Assembly (NCBI RefSeq): GCF_020740795.1
Contig: NC_067290.1
Coordinates: 21,213,001 to 21,277,000 of the forward strand
DNA from: Apus apus
Lineage: Eukaryota; Chordata; Aves; Apodiformes; Apodidae
Length of the DNA: 64,000 nt
Reading direction: 5' to 3'
Shown here: piece by piece, positions 8,661-20,900 of the stretch
Numbering within the stretch: the first letter of the stretch is position 1
How the letters are laid out: each line of letters begins with the position of its first letter
Notes under the pieces: generated by a model
What the model was told of the DNA's origin: nothing
Seen by the model: the letters and a program-made list of their open reading frames with translations, nothing else
The model's database searches: none
Translations under genes and position numbers: made by a program

Positions 8661-11600
8661 CTGCAGGGCAGAAAGGGAAGCAGTGTCAGGGCACAGCACA
8701 GGCAGCAGAACCAGCACCCTGGGGGTGCTTGGGCTCTGCCCAGCAACCCCAGCTCTGCTGGCATTGCAGAGCCTCCTCACCTGCCCCTCTCAGTGCCTCA
8801 GTAAAGAAGAGGTGGTGAATAAAGGGGAGAAGCTAATCCAGGTTTAAGAAACTTGGGTTTAGGTTTCCTCCCCCAGAAGAGCTGGGTTCCCCCGCTCAGC
8901 TCCTGCACTGCTGCCTGCTCAGCATCACCCTAGAAATGCCATGGGCAGGGCTGAGCTGCCCCAGCATCAGCTGCACAATTTGCCATTATCAGAAAATCAT
9001 AAATGGTTTGGCTTGGAAGGCGCCTTAAAGATCATCTCGGTCCAATCCCCTGCCTTGGGCAGGGACACCTCCCACTAGACCATTGTGCCCAAAGCAGGGG
9101 GGGACAGGGCCCCTCAGAGCTGTCATGGCAAAGAGCAGCACCCGGAACTGGGAGAGCTGGGGGGGTCGTTCTTCCCCACCAGCGGCCAGTTTGGGGCTGT
9201 CTGGCAGCTTTCATCCTCTCAGGCTGCGGGGAAGCCAGGCTCCCCCCAGCCCTGAGGCATCCCCTGCTCCCGAGCTGTCCCCATCACCAAAAGCATCCGA
9301 CAGGACAGTGCCCGCCAGCCCAGCCCCGCCGGCGGCAGCGGGTACCAGGACACCGAGTCTCCGGCTGCTGCTCTCCCTTCCCAGAGCACCGAGTACCCGT
9401 GACTTCCTGGTGAGAAAGGGGACGGTGGGACTCGCAGCCAAGACGGGGGGGCAGCACCTCCGGGAAGCTGCAGCGGGCAGGGACAGAGCCTGAGTTCTGC
9501 TCCCTGTGATTTCAGCCCATCTTCCAGCCTCCCGGTGCTCCTAGGGAACAGGCCAGCAGCAAGGATGCCTACTCGGGGTGGGCTGTTCCTGGTCCCTCTC
9601 TGCCTCTGCAAAAATTCACCTCAAGTTTTTAAACTAGAAAAGAAGTGTGAATAATAAAAACTAGTTTCCAAATTCACCTTTAAACAACTTCTGCATCATT
9701 CCTCCTCTAGTGAGGTCTGGCCCAACCACTTTTAATTCCAAGTGTATGCTAGAGGGAAACCATGGGGAATGGCTTACAAATCCTGGGTGCAAGACCTGAA
9801 ATACATCACAGCATTTCTATCCACTTAAAAAAGATCCAGCCATGGCTGACTCAGCTCTTTCTCTCTGAGGGAGAAAAATTGAACTTCATGGAGCTCACTG
9901 CAGGGCGGGCCTCAAGTGTGGATCCCTGCCCCCAGGAAGGGCTGCAAAGAGCAAGTTCTGCCCCTTGGGGACTTTCCCTCTCCCCAGGCTGTGATCATCC
10001 CCCCGAGCTGGGGATGAGGCTCTGCCAGGAGGGCTGGGCAGGGGCAGGAGGCTGTGCCCAGGGCAGGGCTGCAGGCACGAGGCAGCTCACCCATGCCCAC
10101 GCACAGACAGACACTGTCCCTCACAGCCCACAGTTCAGGGCAGCAGCTCCCAAGATTAAGGAGCCAATACAACAGAGCTACACTGCTTCCCAGCCCTGCT
10201 ATAACCTTCACAGATTCTTCAGGCCAACTTTGACTCAAAGTGCTACCTCTAACTTAAATTACCTGTAAGGTGTGTGGAGCTGAAACCTCATTTAAACTCA
10301 CATTCTGTGAAGAATCCCAGGTGCTGCAACCGACACCTGACTCAAGCAGTAGCTCCAACCCACACTTACAGAGGCCTCAGGTCTGTATGGCAGCAAAGGA
10401 GTGATTACAGCTGAGTGTTAGACCAGGACAGAAGAGCCACTACAGCTGTCACATGCCTGGCCCTGAAGCTCCACAGAGCTGGGGTGCAGGGCAGGGTGAC
10501 AGCGTGACCAGGGCAAGGGTGCAGCTCCTGCACTTCACTTGCCTTCCCTTATTTGTTTTATGAAGTGAGGAAGACCTGTGTAGAAAGCTACTGAAGTGGA
10601 CCAGTAACAGCAGAGCGGGACTTCTCCAATTGTTGCTTTAGGATAATCACTTTAGACATGGAGGGCTGCTTCAGTTTGCTTCCTTCAAGGCTTTATCTTT
10701 TACCCCTGACACACACCAACCCGCAGCAGCCTTTGCACCCCACGAAGGTGAAGGCCAGGTGCCAGGGGCAGCGGAGTAGGAGTTGTATCCAGAGCAGAGC
10801 AAGCACCAGGCATCTCCCTGCTACCACCCGAAGTCTGCATCTCACCACGCTGGGGGATGAAATGCCTGGGCAGAACCCTGCCAGCTGCCTGCTCGGGATT
10901 CACTAGGATTTGGGTGGGTCTAAACAGACCTTCCCTTGTCTGGACACCCTCTTTGTGACACCCTATTTAGAGAAAACTAAACATTTTCTTAATCAGGCGT
11001 CCTGCCGTCCTGTGTCCTCCCCGCCCCCGCCACGGTGCCACTGCAAAGCCTGCAGGATGGGCGAGAGCCGAGCGCCCTCCCTGCTGCGGGAACACCCCCT
11101 GCCAGGCTGCCCCCCCCAGCCCCTCCTGCCCAGGAGAAGAGATGAAGGACGCAGGGCATCTCTGCCCGGAGCGCAGCCCGCACAGCCCGACCCTCCTGCA
11201 GGGAGGTCTGGCCCTGCCGCCCCTCCTGTGCCGCGGGGCAGCCCGCGAGGAGGAGGACGGGCCTGGAGGAAGGGCCGGGCTCTCCAGCATTCACTGCCCA
11301 CAGTAACCGGCCCGAGGCTTTTCCTCCCCATGCCATGAAAGCCGCTGGCAAAACTCCCCGACCTTTGCTGCAGACACTGGGTCCCGAGGAGACGCCAAGG
11401 AAAGGGGTTTGCTGCAACTCGGGCAGCTGGAGCTTCCCTCGGGACCTGAAAGCGAAGCAAAGCAGAGAAGCAAGGGCTGAGGCCGCGGGGGTCTGCGCAG
11501 GGTGAGCAGGGACAGGCTCCCGGGGCAGCGGGCAGGCTGCAGCTGCCAAACCTGCCCCTCGCCGCAGGGACCCGCAGAGCGCAGAGGTTTTGTTTGCCGG

Positions 11601-12927
11601 TAAGTCAGGTGGAAGCCCTCGAGATGGCAGGTTGGAAACACAGCAGAAAAGAGAGACGCTGTTTCATCCCAGGTCGTATCTGAAACCTAGAAGTTTTGAT
11701 CAGCCTAAATCAGGTGGTAAACCAGGAGCCAGCTGCCTGGAGCGCAAAGGGAGGTTTAAATGCTGTGCTTTGTGTCTGCACCTGAAACAAAAGGATCAGA
11801 GGGAAGAAGTAAAGGCGAGTTAGGAGAACTGGAGCGAGGCTACCAGCTTTGGTTTGTGGGAGAACAGATGTGCACGGGCTGCAGGAGACAGTGGGTTTCC
11901 CAGTGAGCAACGTACAGTGGGAATGGACTTGAAGAAGGGAAAGGAGTGCGGGATGTCAGCGAGCAGTGCCCTGCCCGGCGGGGCTGCAAGGAGCTAGGAG
12001 AGGTCCCAGCTCCTCATCACCCTTTGCCATCCCCAGACTCAACTCCTTGGACAGATGGACCCAAGCTCAACAAAAAGCTGTCATCCCTGGGTGCGCTTTT
12101 TATCTCTTTCTCCCACCTGACAAAGTTGTGCAGAGTTTTTCCTTTGTTTCTCGGCCAGTTCTCCTTGCAGGTGCAGAGGGACCCTCAGAACCCCCTGCCC
12201 AGGGACAGCACACACTTGCACAGCTACAAGCGTATGAGAACCAGGAGGGTAGTGCATTCTACTCTGTCAGCAGCCTCAGTGATGGTAGGAGCAGCCAGCA
12301 CCAAGCATAAAAAATGGCAAATCAGTGACACCACGTCCTTTAGGAAAAGTCTTTGCTCATATATCAGTAGCTTTCTGCAGCAACCATGCTCCAGTTAGAG
12401 ATAAAATAACAGCAGCACAGCCCCAGGGTGCATGGAAACAGGAGGAGAGGGAAAGAGGGCCAAGGAGGAGAAAGCAAAGTCGTCAGTGAGGACAAAATGA
12501 TACAGCAAAAGAAAAGGAGTTGGGCGCTAATGCTGCACAGTTTTCTCCTGCAGCCAGCATGGGGCTGAGCTCCCTCGGCACGTCCCAGCCCCCAGGGTGG
12601 GCAATCAACTCACCAGGGACCCCCAAGTGGCCCCGGGAGGGCTGAGCTCCCACCCAGGGACAGCGGACACCTCCAGAGCCTGAGCCCGAGCGGAGAGCTT
12701 GCAGGGGGCTAAGCTGGCCCTCCTGCCCCGGGCAGCTCAGGCACGGCCACTGCTGCCTGTCGGGTGGTTTTTCCGTGTTCAGGTCTTTTTCCTGCCCCCC
12801 TCCCAGCCCCTGGAGAGCCGGCTGGGAGCAGTTTCTGGCTGTCCCTGGCAGCCCAGGAGCCTGCAGTCGGTGTCCCTGCAGTGACTGAGGGAAGCAAGCG
12901 TGGGGCTACAGGAGGGGGAGGACATAC
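8661..12927 (-). other. OXTR: OXTR intron between helix 6 and helix 7 exons
   Basis: The intron is 4,267 bases long, with donor GTATGT and acceptor CTGCAG, phase 1. It is shorter than the roughly 12-kb mammalian counterpart as I recall it. It contains one CR1 tail (about 8995-9095). A GC-rich, poly(C)-tract-rich part lies at about 11,020-11,600, looks CpG-enriched and has no recognised gene. The remaining open frames show no domain. Confidence 0.85.
8995..9095 (-). mobile_element. CR1 LINE, 3'-end fragment
   Basis: Read on the - strand, this segment gives the avian CR1 3' terminus: TCTAGTGGGAGGTGTCCCTG, then GATGATCTTTAAGG, then CCAAGCCAAACCATTTATGA. Only about 100 bases remain, with several substitutions against the usual CR1 tail, so it is an older, strongly 5'-truncated copy. 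It lies in the OXTR intron in the same orientation as the gene. Confidence 0.85.
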
Positions 12928-13861
12928 CTTCCTGCGGAGCGTTCGTGTCCCACACGGACCACATCTGCACAAAGAAAAAGGGAGTCCAGCACACTATGAA
13001 AGCTAAGACTATGATGAAGGTCATTTTGACTGTCCGGATCTTGGCTTTGGAGATGAGCCTGGTGCTGCTGACCCTGGCAAACGCCATCCCGCTGCGGGAG
13101 CTGGAGCCCCGACCCGCGTTGGACCCGTGGGCTGTCTTAAGCTTCACATTCTGCCAGATTTTGAAGCTGATTAAGCCGTAGCAGATGCTCAGCATCAACA
13201 CGGGGATGATGTAGACCATGAGGGTTATCCAGGTGACATAGGCTTTAGGACCCCAGGGCTGGATGAAATCTGCCCAACAGTCATAAACTCCATTCCCCAC
13301 ATCCCTCAGGGAAAATATGTGAATCTGAGGAATACTGATCAGCAGGCACAGCAACCAGGTGAGGAGGACAGAGACTCGGTCTGCTCTCCTGTGCAGAGAC
13401 CTCAGTGGCTGACAGATGGCCAAGCACCGGTCCAGGGACATCAGCAAAAGCATGTAGGTGGAAGCAAACATCCCCACTACCTGCAAGTACTTGATCAACC
13501 GGCAAAGGAGATCTGGCCCGTAGAACCTGAAGGTGATGTCCCAGATGAGCTGCGGCAGCACCTGGAAGATGGCCACCACCAGGTCAGCGATGCTCAAGTG
13601 CTTCATGAAGAAGTACATGCGGGAGTGCTTCTGCCGGGTGGTGTGGATGGCCAGCAGCACACACAGGTTGCCAGTCAGGGCGAGGAACAGGATGAGGCAG
13701 AGGACGGTCACCTCCACCTTGGCCATGTCCTCGTTCCTCTTCAGGGGGTCGGTGGTGCTGTTCCTCCCGGAGGTCTGGTTCTCCAGCCGGAGGCTGCCGT
13801 TCCCCAGAGAGCTGTTGTTGATCGTCCATGCGCTGCTCCCCGCAAAGTACAACTTCTCCAT
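12928..13861 (-). CDS. OXTR: Oxytocin/mesotocin receptor, coding exon 1 (residues 1-312)
   Basis: This is a class A GPCR for the oxytocin family; in birds the natural ligand is mesotocin. It signals mainly through Gq/11 at the plasma membrane. Visible features: N-glycosylation sequons at Asn15, 16, 21, 28 and 34; Arg42, equivalent to the ligand-binding Arg34 of human OXTR; Asn65 in helix 1 and Asp93 in helix 2. Cys120 and Cys195 (in YDCWADF) form the conserved disulfide. The DRC motif at 144-146, in place of DRY, is typical of this receptor family. Helix 6 carries CWTPFFFVQMW. The whole protein is 393 residues against 389 in human. The start is the ATG at 13861-13859, in the context GGCCATGGA, which gives the expected short N-terminus. 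The exon ends GAAG|GTATGT at 12928. Confidence 0.97.
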
Positions 13862-13885
13862 GGCCAGCTCGGTCCCACATAGAGC

Positions 13886-14544
13886 CTGGTGGCAGAGGGG
13901 GTGCGGGCAGATCCTCTGGGCACACGTCCCCGCTGGAGGCAGCGGTGTCCCCGGCTCCCGGCGCTGACCCGGGCTGTGCAGCTCGGGCTCCGCTCTCCCA
14001 GGAGCAGCCCGGCCGTCCCTGTCCCCGTCCCTGCGGCGGCTCCACCCCGTCCCCCCCCCCCCCGGCACCCGACGTTCCCGCAGCCTCCTGCCCCCAGACA
14101 AAACCACCGCGCAGAAGGATGAGGAGAAAGCGCCGGCGGGAAGACGCGCTGTCCCCGGGACACCCCACAGCTGCTGTACCCCCCACCCCGCTCACCCCCT
14201 TCTCCCCATCTCCGGCCAGCCCCCCCGCACCCCCTCTGGGCACCCCCGCCGCCCCGCTCCCGGGGGTCCCGCTCCCGGGGGTCCCGCTCCTACCTCCGGC
14301 CCTGGAGCCGCATCCCCCCCTCCCCCTGCCCCGCTGCCGAGGGGGTCCCGGGGCCGGACCCCGCTGCCTGCGCTGGGAGCGGCCGCCGCGAGAGGGAGCG
14401 GCAGGCCGGGTGCCACGGGGATGGGCGGGGGCGGCAGAGCCCCCAAGGCGCTGCCCCCAGCCCCCCGGTGGTCGCCCCGCAGCGGGCAGAGCCTGGGTGG
14501 GCAGGCGGCAGGCAGGGCAGGGGGAGCCCCCACAGCCCGCTCAC
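13886..14544 (-). other. OXTR: Candidate 5'-UTR intron of OXTR
   Basis: On the OXTR strand a good acceptor (CCCCCTCTGCCACCAG, AG at 13887-13886) lies 24 bases before the start codon. Two good donors lie upstream: GAAGAG|GTGAGC, with its GT at 14544-14543, and GGAG|GTAGGA, with its GT at 14293-14292. Mammalian OXTR has 5' non-coding exons spliced upstream of the ATG. The motifs are seen. That they are used is inference, and transcript data could place the splice elsewhere. Confidence 0.3.
14256..14290. repeat. 15-bp tandem repeat GCTCCCGGGGGTCCC
   Basis: There are two perfect copies of a 15-base unit (14256-14270 and 14271-14285) and a 5-base partial third copy. The repeat lies in the GC-rich region upstream of OXTR. 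Each unit contains CCCGGG, so the repeat is locally self-complementary. Confidence 0.85.
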
Positions 14545-14900
14545 CTCTTCGGCAGCTCCGGGGGCCGGGGAGGGCAGAAATCCCGCGGGCAGCTGCGAGC
14601 GACGAGGCCAGGTGCGGTTTTCCTGGTGCAGGAAAATCTGCTTTTCCTGTGGAGTGACCCCGGAGTGAGCCCCGGGGCTCGGCGGTCGCAGCTGCAGGAG
14701 AAACCCTCTTCTTGTCGGGCAGATGCTATGAAAGTGTCAAACGCCCACGAGCAACGCCGTTCACAGCTCGGGGCTCTGCCCGCCGAGGGGTGGGTGCCCG
14801 CTCTGCCCTGGGGGGCTCGGGCAGCCCTGGGGGGCTGGATCCCAGCGGCCGGAGCTGCCGGACACAGGCGCTCTCAGCAAAGCTCCCATCTCAGCAGCAG

Positions 14901-17900
14901 CACAGCCTAGTCCGGCCAGCAGGCTGGTGCTCCTGCTGCTTGGCAGGTAAAGCAGCCACCACCAAAGACTGTTGGGTTTGTTGTTTCGGTTTGGTTTGGG
15001 TTTTTTCCTTTCAGGAGGATTATTTTAGAGTCTCTTTAATGCATTTCTATAAAAGAAAAAATAATGTGGTTATGTTGGACATCGCTTGCCATCAGTGCCA
15101 CCAGCTCAGCAGCACATGTCCCTGTTTTTCCCCAGCACCCAGGTTCCCTGCAAGGGAAGCCAGGACCTGAGAGAGCAAAGAAAGGTGCTCAGATCATCAG
15201 AGCCCATCCCCTTCCCCCTTCTCTCTGGCAGCAGCCACCGAGTCACTCCCAGGCCTGCTACCCAAGAAGGCTTCAGCAGGGACCCTCTGCTGCAGCCCCC
15301 TCACCCAACACCAGCCACAGCTCCCTCTCCTGCCCTGCCTTCCCCAAAAGCCACAGCTCAAACTCTATTTGGCCCAGCCTTAGGCCTTGAATAAACATCT
15401 CTGCAGTTATTTTTAAAGATTTTTGGGAACCTTTAGATCCATGCAAGATGTAGAAATGTTAAATACTTTGGCAAGTTCTTCCCTCCAGGGTTCACGTTCT
15501 TCCTCCTTCGGGCAATAAAACGGCTGTGGGAATCGCTGAGGCTCACAACTCACCATGTGCAATGCTTTTTTTTTCATTGTTCTGCCTTGAGTTCTGCAGG
15601 AGGAGGTGACCAGGGGTGAAATCCCAGCTCCAGTGGAGTCAAGGAGATGTTTGCCCCTGGCTTCTCCACAGATCCTTTAGCATCTTGCAGGGCACTGAGA
15701 GACGGTAAATATGCTCTAGGACCTGGCTGGGGTGAGACACTCACCTCAGGTGAGACAGAGCAGCCACTGTTCCTCTTTCTCTTAGATGAGGTGTCCTTCA
15801 TACCTACACAGACACTCATTTCCTCACAGACTAGAACCGAGCCACTTCCAGCACAGGAAGGAGCCTCATGCGGATGGCGCGGCTCAGCCGCGCGGCAGCT
15901 GAATGCCTCCGAGAGCGGTGTGTAACTGCAGGATACATTTGATTTCAACAGTGAATCATAAATGCTAAGCTGTGGAAAGAGCTCTCCTAGGATTCATCCT
16001 GCTTGTCCCCTTGCCAATGCCAAACTGTTCCCAGGGCTGCATTTTCCAGTGCTCTGCTCTGATTCAGTAGTGCAGGAGCAGCTTAGCGAGCTGCTCACTG
16101 TCGAGGTGGAGGATCATACGCCTTGAGGACTGAAACTGGGATTTAGAAGGCTAAGTCACGGAAGGTTTTAATTAGCTTTACTCTCAGTGTCTTGGCTGCA
16201 GCCTGAGCTCTTCACTCACGTCCCACTCAGAGAGGCAGGGTCCACCAGACACAACCAAGCCCCACACCCAGAGCAGCACAAGGGAGTGTCTCTGCTTCTT
16301 CATGGAAGGGGCTGCAGTGTCATCCCCTCCCCAGCACAGAGGGGACTGAATTGCCAGAGAGGTGCAGAGGCTGCTGTGTGTCCTGGGTGCACATGCACCC
16401 CTAGCACAGCCCCACGCTGTGCTGGATACACACGATCCCCGTGACCATTGCTTTCCTCTCCTCTTTCCTCCCCAGTAGCCATTGCTCTGGATCTGTGGCT
16501 GGACAAACTCCAGCCAGAGCTTCGCCTGGAGCTTCAACTCATTTGCCACTTGCCAAGACAGCTGAAGTGCTCCCACTGCCTGGCCAGGAAGGCAAGCCCA
16601 GGGAAACCTGGACCGACAGCATCTCCATCCACACCAAGTTTATCTCCTCTCCTGGGCAGCTCAGAGACTGAAACTGTTCACTGGGATTTGGCATCAACCT
16701 CACCAGTTACACAACATCTGACTCCCCCATGTCTTTTCTCATCAATGACCCTGGCTTTTGGCAGCTAACTTGTTTGGCTTAGTAAGCCACAGGGGAGGAA
16801 TAAAAAGGTTGAAAATAAGTTCAGAAACCATCCAGCAGGTTCCTGAGCTGCCTTGTCCCTGCATGCTGCCGGGCTGCTCCCGGCACGGTGCTGCCTGCAC
16901 TGGCACCTGCACCGCTGCCTGCCTCTGGGCTTAGCCATCCGCCTTTGTCAGAGTCCCAGTGCTGGAAGAGGAGTGCCGGGATGAGGGCAAAGCCCTCAGC
17001 AGAGATCACTGCTTCACCAGACCAACAAACAAGCTGTTCAGCAGCTCCAGGAGCTTGGGTTCAGGGTCCCAGAACAGCCCAGCCATCACTGCCACCTCCA
17101 CACCCTGCATGGAAACATCCCACCTTGGAGCCTTCCTTCAGAGCCCAGGCCTGCGTAGGAGCCCAAGGACCTTGTCCAGGTTTCCACCAAGGAAATCTCC
17201 TCCTCTCCAGACCCTCCTGGAACTCCCCAGTGCCATTGGCCCCTGCAGCACTGGCCCTTCCTGGGGCATGGGCCATGAGCATGGCTGTGGAGGGTGATCC
17301 AGTTGTGCTTGGGCACAGCCACTGAATGATGCACCAAGCAGAAAAACTCTGGGTTGTTTTTTTTTTCTTTTCAACTTTTCCTTGCTCAGTTTCTTTTTCT
17401 CACTTTCTGTTAAAGAAAAATTTCCAAACAGTTCTCCAAACCAGTAAGTCCAGTCAAAAACTCATCCTGCCATCTGCCGTAAGGGTTCACTTCATTGCAC
17501 CTATAAATGTAAATTTAGCAAATAATGACAGCACCAAAGAGCAGCTCTGCCCTGCACAGCCAGTGCCTGTGGCCACAGCCCACCAGGATGACAGTGACCA
17601 TGTACCCTGGCCACAGGGGCCTGGATCCCACTTGCTCTGGGTGGCTGCAGCTCCTGGAGTTGGCTCCCAAGGTCAGCCTCCCAACTGAGAAGGCAATAAC
17701 CCTGTCACTGAGTGGAATTAAAACGCTTTTCTTTTAATTGCATGAGGTTGGTGCCTGCTGTGTCTGTGCAGGGGAGGAACTGCTTTGGGTTTGCTACTGG
17801 GAGCTGCAGCCCTGGAGCCACCACTGGTGGGGGCTTCCCTCCACAGAGGCAGGAGAGCCAAAGACAAGATCCATCGTTTGGCCCATACATCAGTTTCTCA

Positions 17901-20900
17901 CCTAAGTTACCAAGTCTGAAACCCCCGAGGGGCTCAGTAAAGAGGCACTTGCTGAAAACAAGCACGGGGCCCATGCTGGGCACCACCTGCCTTCCCCATG
18001 GGCTTTGAATGGTCAGGGCTGGGGTCTAGTCATGGTCAGTGGAAGGAACCTGCCCTAAGGTTTCACCTGCCACTCCCTTTGTACTGGGAAAAAGCAAAGG
18101 GAACTGTCCTAGCAAAACATCCCACCTTTGCTGAACGGGATGCTCCAGCTCCTGGTGCCCTTCCCCGCACTGGCCCTGCAACAGCGGGAGATGCTGGTGG
18201 ATCCACAGCAGTGGGAGATGCTCAAGGCCTCTCTCAGCCCCTTGGTCCCCAGTCAGGCAAAGCTGTGGCTGGCCTGCAATTAAAAAACAAACATTCACGT
18301 GATTTTAAAGTGAAGAATTTTGTAAGAATGGAAGGGTTTCTCAGTCACCCCCAGCTCCTTCCAGCTTAAAAAACTTCAACAATGCCATAGAGTTGGAAAC
18401 ATTTTGATTTTAAAAATATATGCCTTGGAATAATCAAAAGCACAAATGCTACATAAAGCTAAATTTAATTGCATTTCAGTTTACGGCTGCATCTGAAATA
18501 GCTGTTTTTCCAATAGCTATCTTGAATCCCAACTTTACAGCCCCCCTGATACAAGAGGTCTGGCAAAGCTTCAAATCCAGGCCACTCTTTTACAGATGCA
18601 GCCACTCATGAACTCTCATGTATGGCCCAGAGCAGGCATTCAAGCTAGAAAGCCAGGGTATTTTATCTGGCTGCTTTTGCATGGGAAATTCTCTTTATCC
18701 TAGAATTTTTTTCCTAGTCCTCACCTCCTGCACTCAATCTGCAAGAAGCCCAATTTTGGTCAAGTCAGGAAAACTACAGAGATGCACAGTCCGATGCACA
18801 CATCTCCCTGGAAAAGGTGTGTAAGTGCTTTGATAAAAAGCTGCTGAGTGTCATGGGCTTTAGATAAGCCTTGGGAATATACTAAGGGTAGGGAAAATGA
18901 TGTTTCCCCGTGTTTCTTGCATGTACACATGAGGAAATCCCCAGGTATGATATAAAATGCCTGCAAAGCCATCATCCGGAATGCTGATTTTCAGAGGAAT
19001 ACACACTGAGAGTAATGATTGTAAATTGTACCATACATAAGTCAGGAAGTCTTTGGAGACAAAGCATGGAGATAGAAGTGATGCACAAAATCATTTGGTC
19101 CCAGAGACTCACTCAGAATTCATTGTGTTAATGAGTCCACTGGTCAGTGGCAACACACGACAGGGCTCCACACCTTCTTCAGGTGCAGGTCAAATACTGC
19201 TGCACTCTTGGGTAGTGTCCTACCACCAGTTACATCATCTGGCCTTGCTCTTGGCCACGGTATTTCCTTCCATTAGTTAAAAAAAACAAAAGCCAAACCC
19301 AAAAACTAGTCCTCAGATCGATTGTAGTAAACAAAGTCATGGAAAATTACAGCCGAAGTCCATTGTCACTCCAAGCATTCCTGCTCCACTAGCGCCCAAA
19401 CCGGCTCGCTGGGGCTCGGCTCAGAGCTGTTCTGATCCTCCTGGTTTGTTTTGGAAACTACATCATCAAAGCATTGCTGGGAGGGAAAGAAGAGCCAGAA
19501 AAGCTGGCTTGCACACAGGCAAATGAAGGAGGGAGGAACAACTTGGATGCTGCAGTCTCAAGCTTTAGAAAACATTTCCAGTAGAAAAGGAGAATTTGCA
19601 TAAGTTCATGCCACGTATCAAGCCCATTTCTTCTTTTCCCTTCTTGTTTGTCTAGGAACACTGAGCTTATGCAGAGAACTTGGTGTTAAGATCCTTTTGC
19701 ATCACGTTGCTGTAAGGTTCATGGGATTCAAACCATCTCATTCCAAGAAATCCTCTACTTGAACACAGTCAACTTCTGCTCCTGCTTCTCGCCATGCAGA
19801 AGCCCAAGTCATGCTCATTCAGCTTCTGTAGATAAAGTCTTGAAAAAGAGCCTGAATTTGTTGGTGTTAAACCAGTACCCATTTCCATATTCGCTGGCAT
19901 CCCTACTGCAGCACTGAAGTGCCAGTCCCCAGCAGAGCCTCTGATGTTGCACTGGTTTTTTGCCGAGAGGATTCCATCTCCTGCTCCGGGGCCGGTTATC
20001 CCAGGGGACACAGCAGCAACACTCCACTCAAATCGATCAGCTTAAAACTATTTAAGCTAGAGCAGGCTATGGAACATGCTGATCCTGTAATCCAGGCTGA
20101 TCCTATAATCCAAAAACTGCAGCTCAGCCTGTGGCAGACCTTCCCGAGGTGGCCATCCACAGGCTCTGCCCGTCTGCTGCCCGTGGCTCTGGGGGACCTG
20201 CTACAGGCAGGGAGGGGACAGGACCTGCACCTCCCTGCAGCAGCTGAACCCACCTGGCTGAGGGTTTTCTACACAGCTCCAGAATTACATTGTTCATGCT
20301 AAAATGTTTCTCACTTCATCCCATTACAGCCTGGAAGCCCATAAAAATCAATGGGGCCTGCCCAGGGCTTGGGAATAACAAGTTGGCCGAATACAGGACG
20401 GTGGAAATACACAGACATGGTTTTTTTGGGAGACTATATAATAATTTTGCAACTTTTTTTGTTTTCAACTGTATGTTAGAATAACTCCATGCTATAAATA
20501 TTAACAGGATCTCTCTCTCTCCATGCCCACTGGCATGGACCATTCCTTTAAGGCCAGCACAGGCTACAGGCTTCAACTTGGGAATGTGCAGAGCTGCAGG
20601 AGGGAAGGCTTTTGGCCATCAAAGTGAGGCACACTGAGACTGCAGCACAACACCTTACCTTGCTACAGGGGAGCCAGAGCCAAGCTACAATACATACGTC
20701 TGCTTATTTTAATACATATTCATATGTAAATGATACAATCCAGGAATGCATCAGTGGAGCCAAACAATTACCCCGGGCAGCAAACTTTCACTCTGAAGAG
20801 GAAGCCCAGCTACATTTATACAAACTTTTCTGCCTCGCTAATTATTCACCATTTGCAGTAATGAGTTTATCTTCTCCTTCCTGAAGTCAGTAATTTGTCC

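Larger units (their letters stand above)
13862..14900 (-). promoter_or_regulatory. OXTR: GC-rich (CpG-island-like) 5' region of OXTR
   Basis: About 1 kb upstream of the OXTR start codon is very GC-rich with many CG dinucleotides. It includes a run of 13 C (about 14051-14063) and a 15-base tandem repeat at 14256-14290. Mammalian OXTR has a CpG-rich promoter and untranslated first exons controlled by methylation, and this stretch is in the equivalent place. On the OXTR strand the frame stays open for 82 codons before the ATG without another ATG, as expected for stop-poor GC-rich UTR. The transcription start cannot be fixed from sequence alone. Confidence 0.6.

Noticed and set aside
13862-14107. 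N-terminal extension of OXTR by 82 codons in the same open frame
   Set aside because: There is no in-frame ATG before 13861, the extension has an Arg/Gly/Pro-rich composition typical of GC-rich UTR, and the ATG at 13861 gives the normal receptor length.
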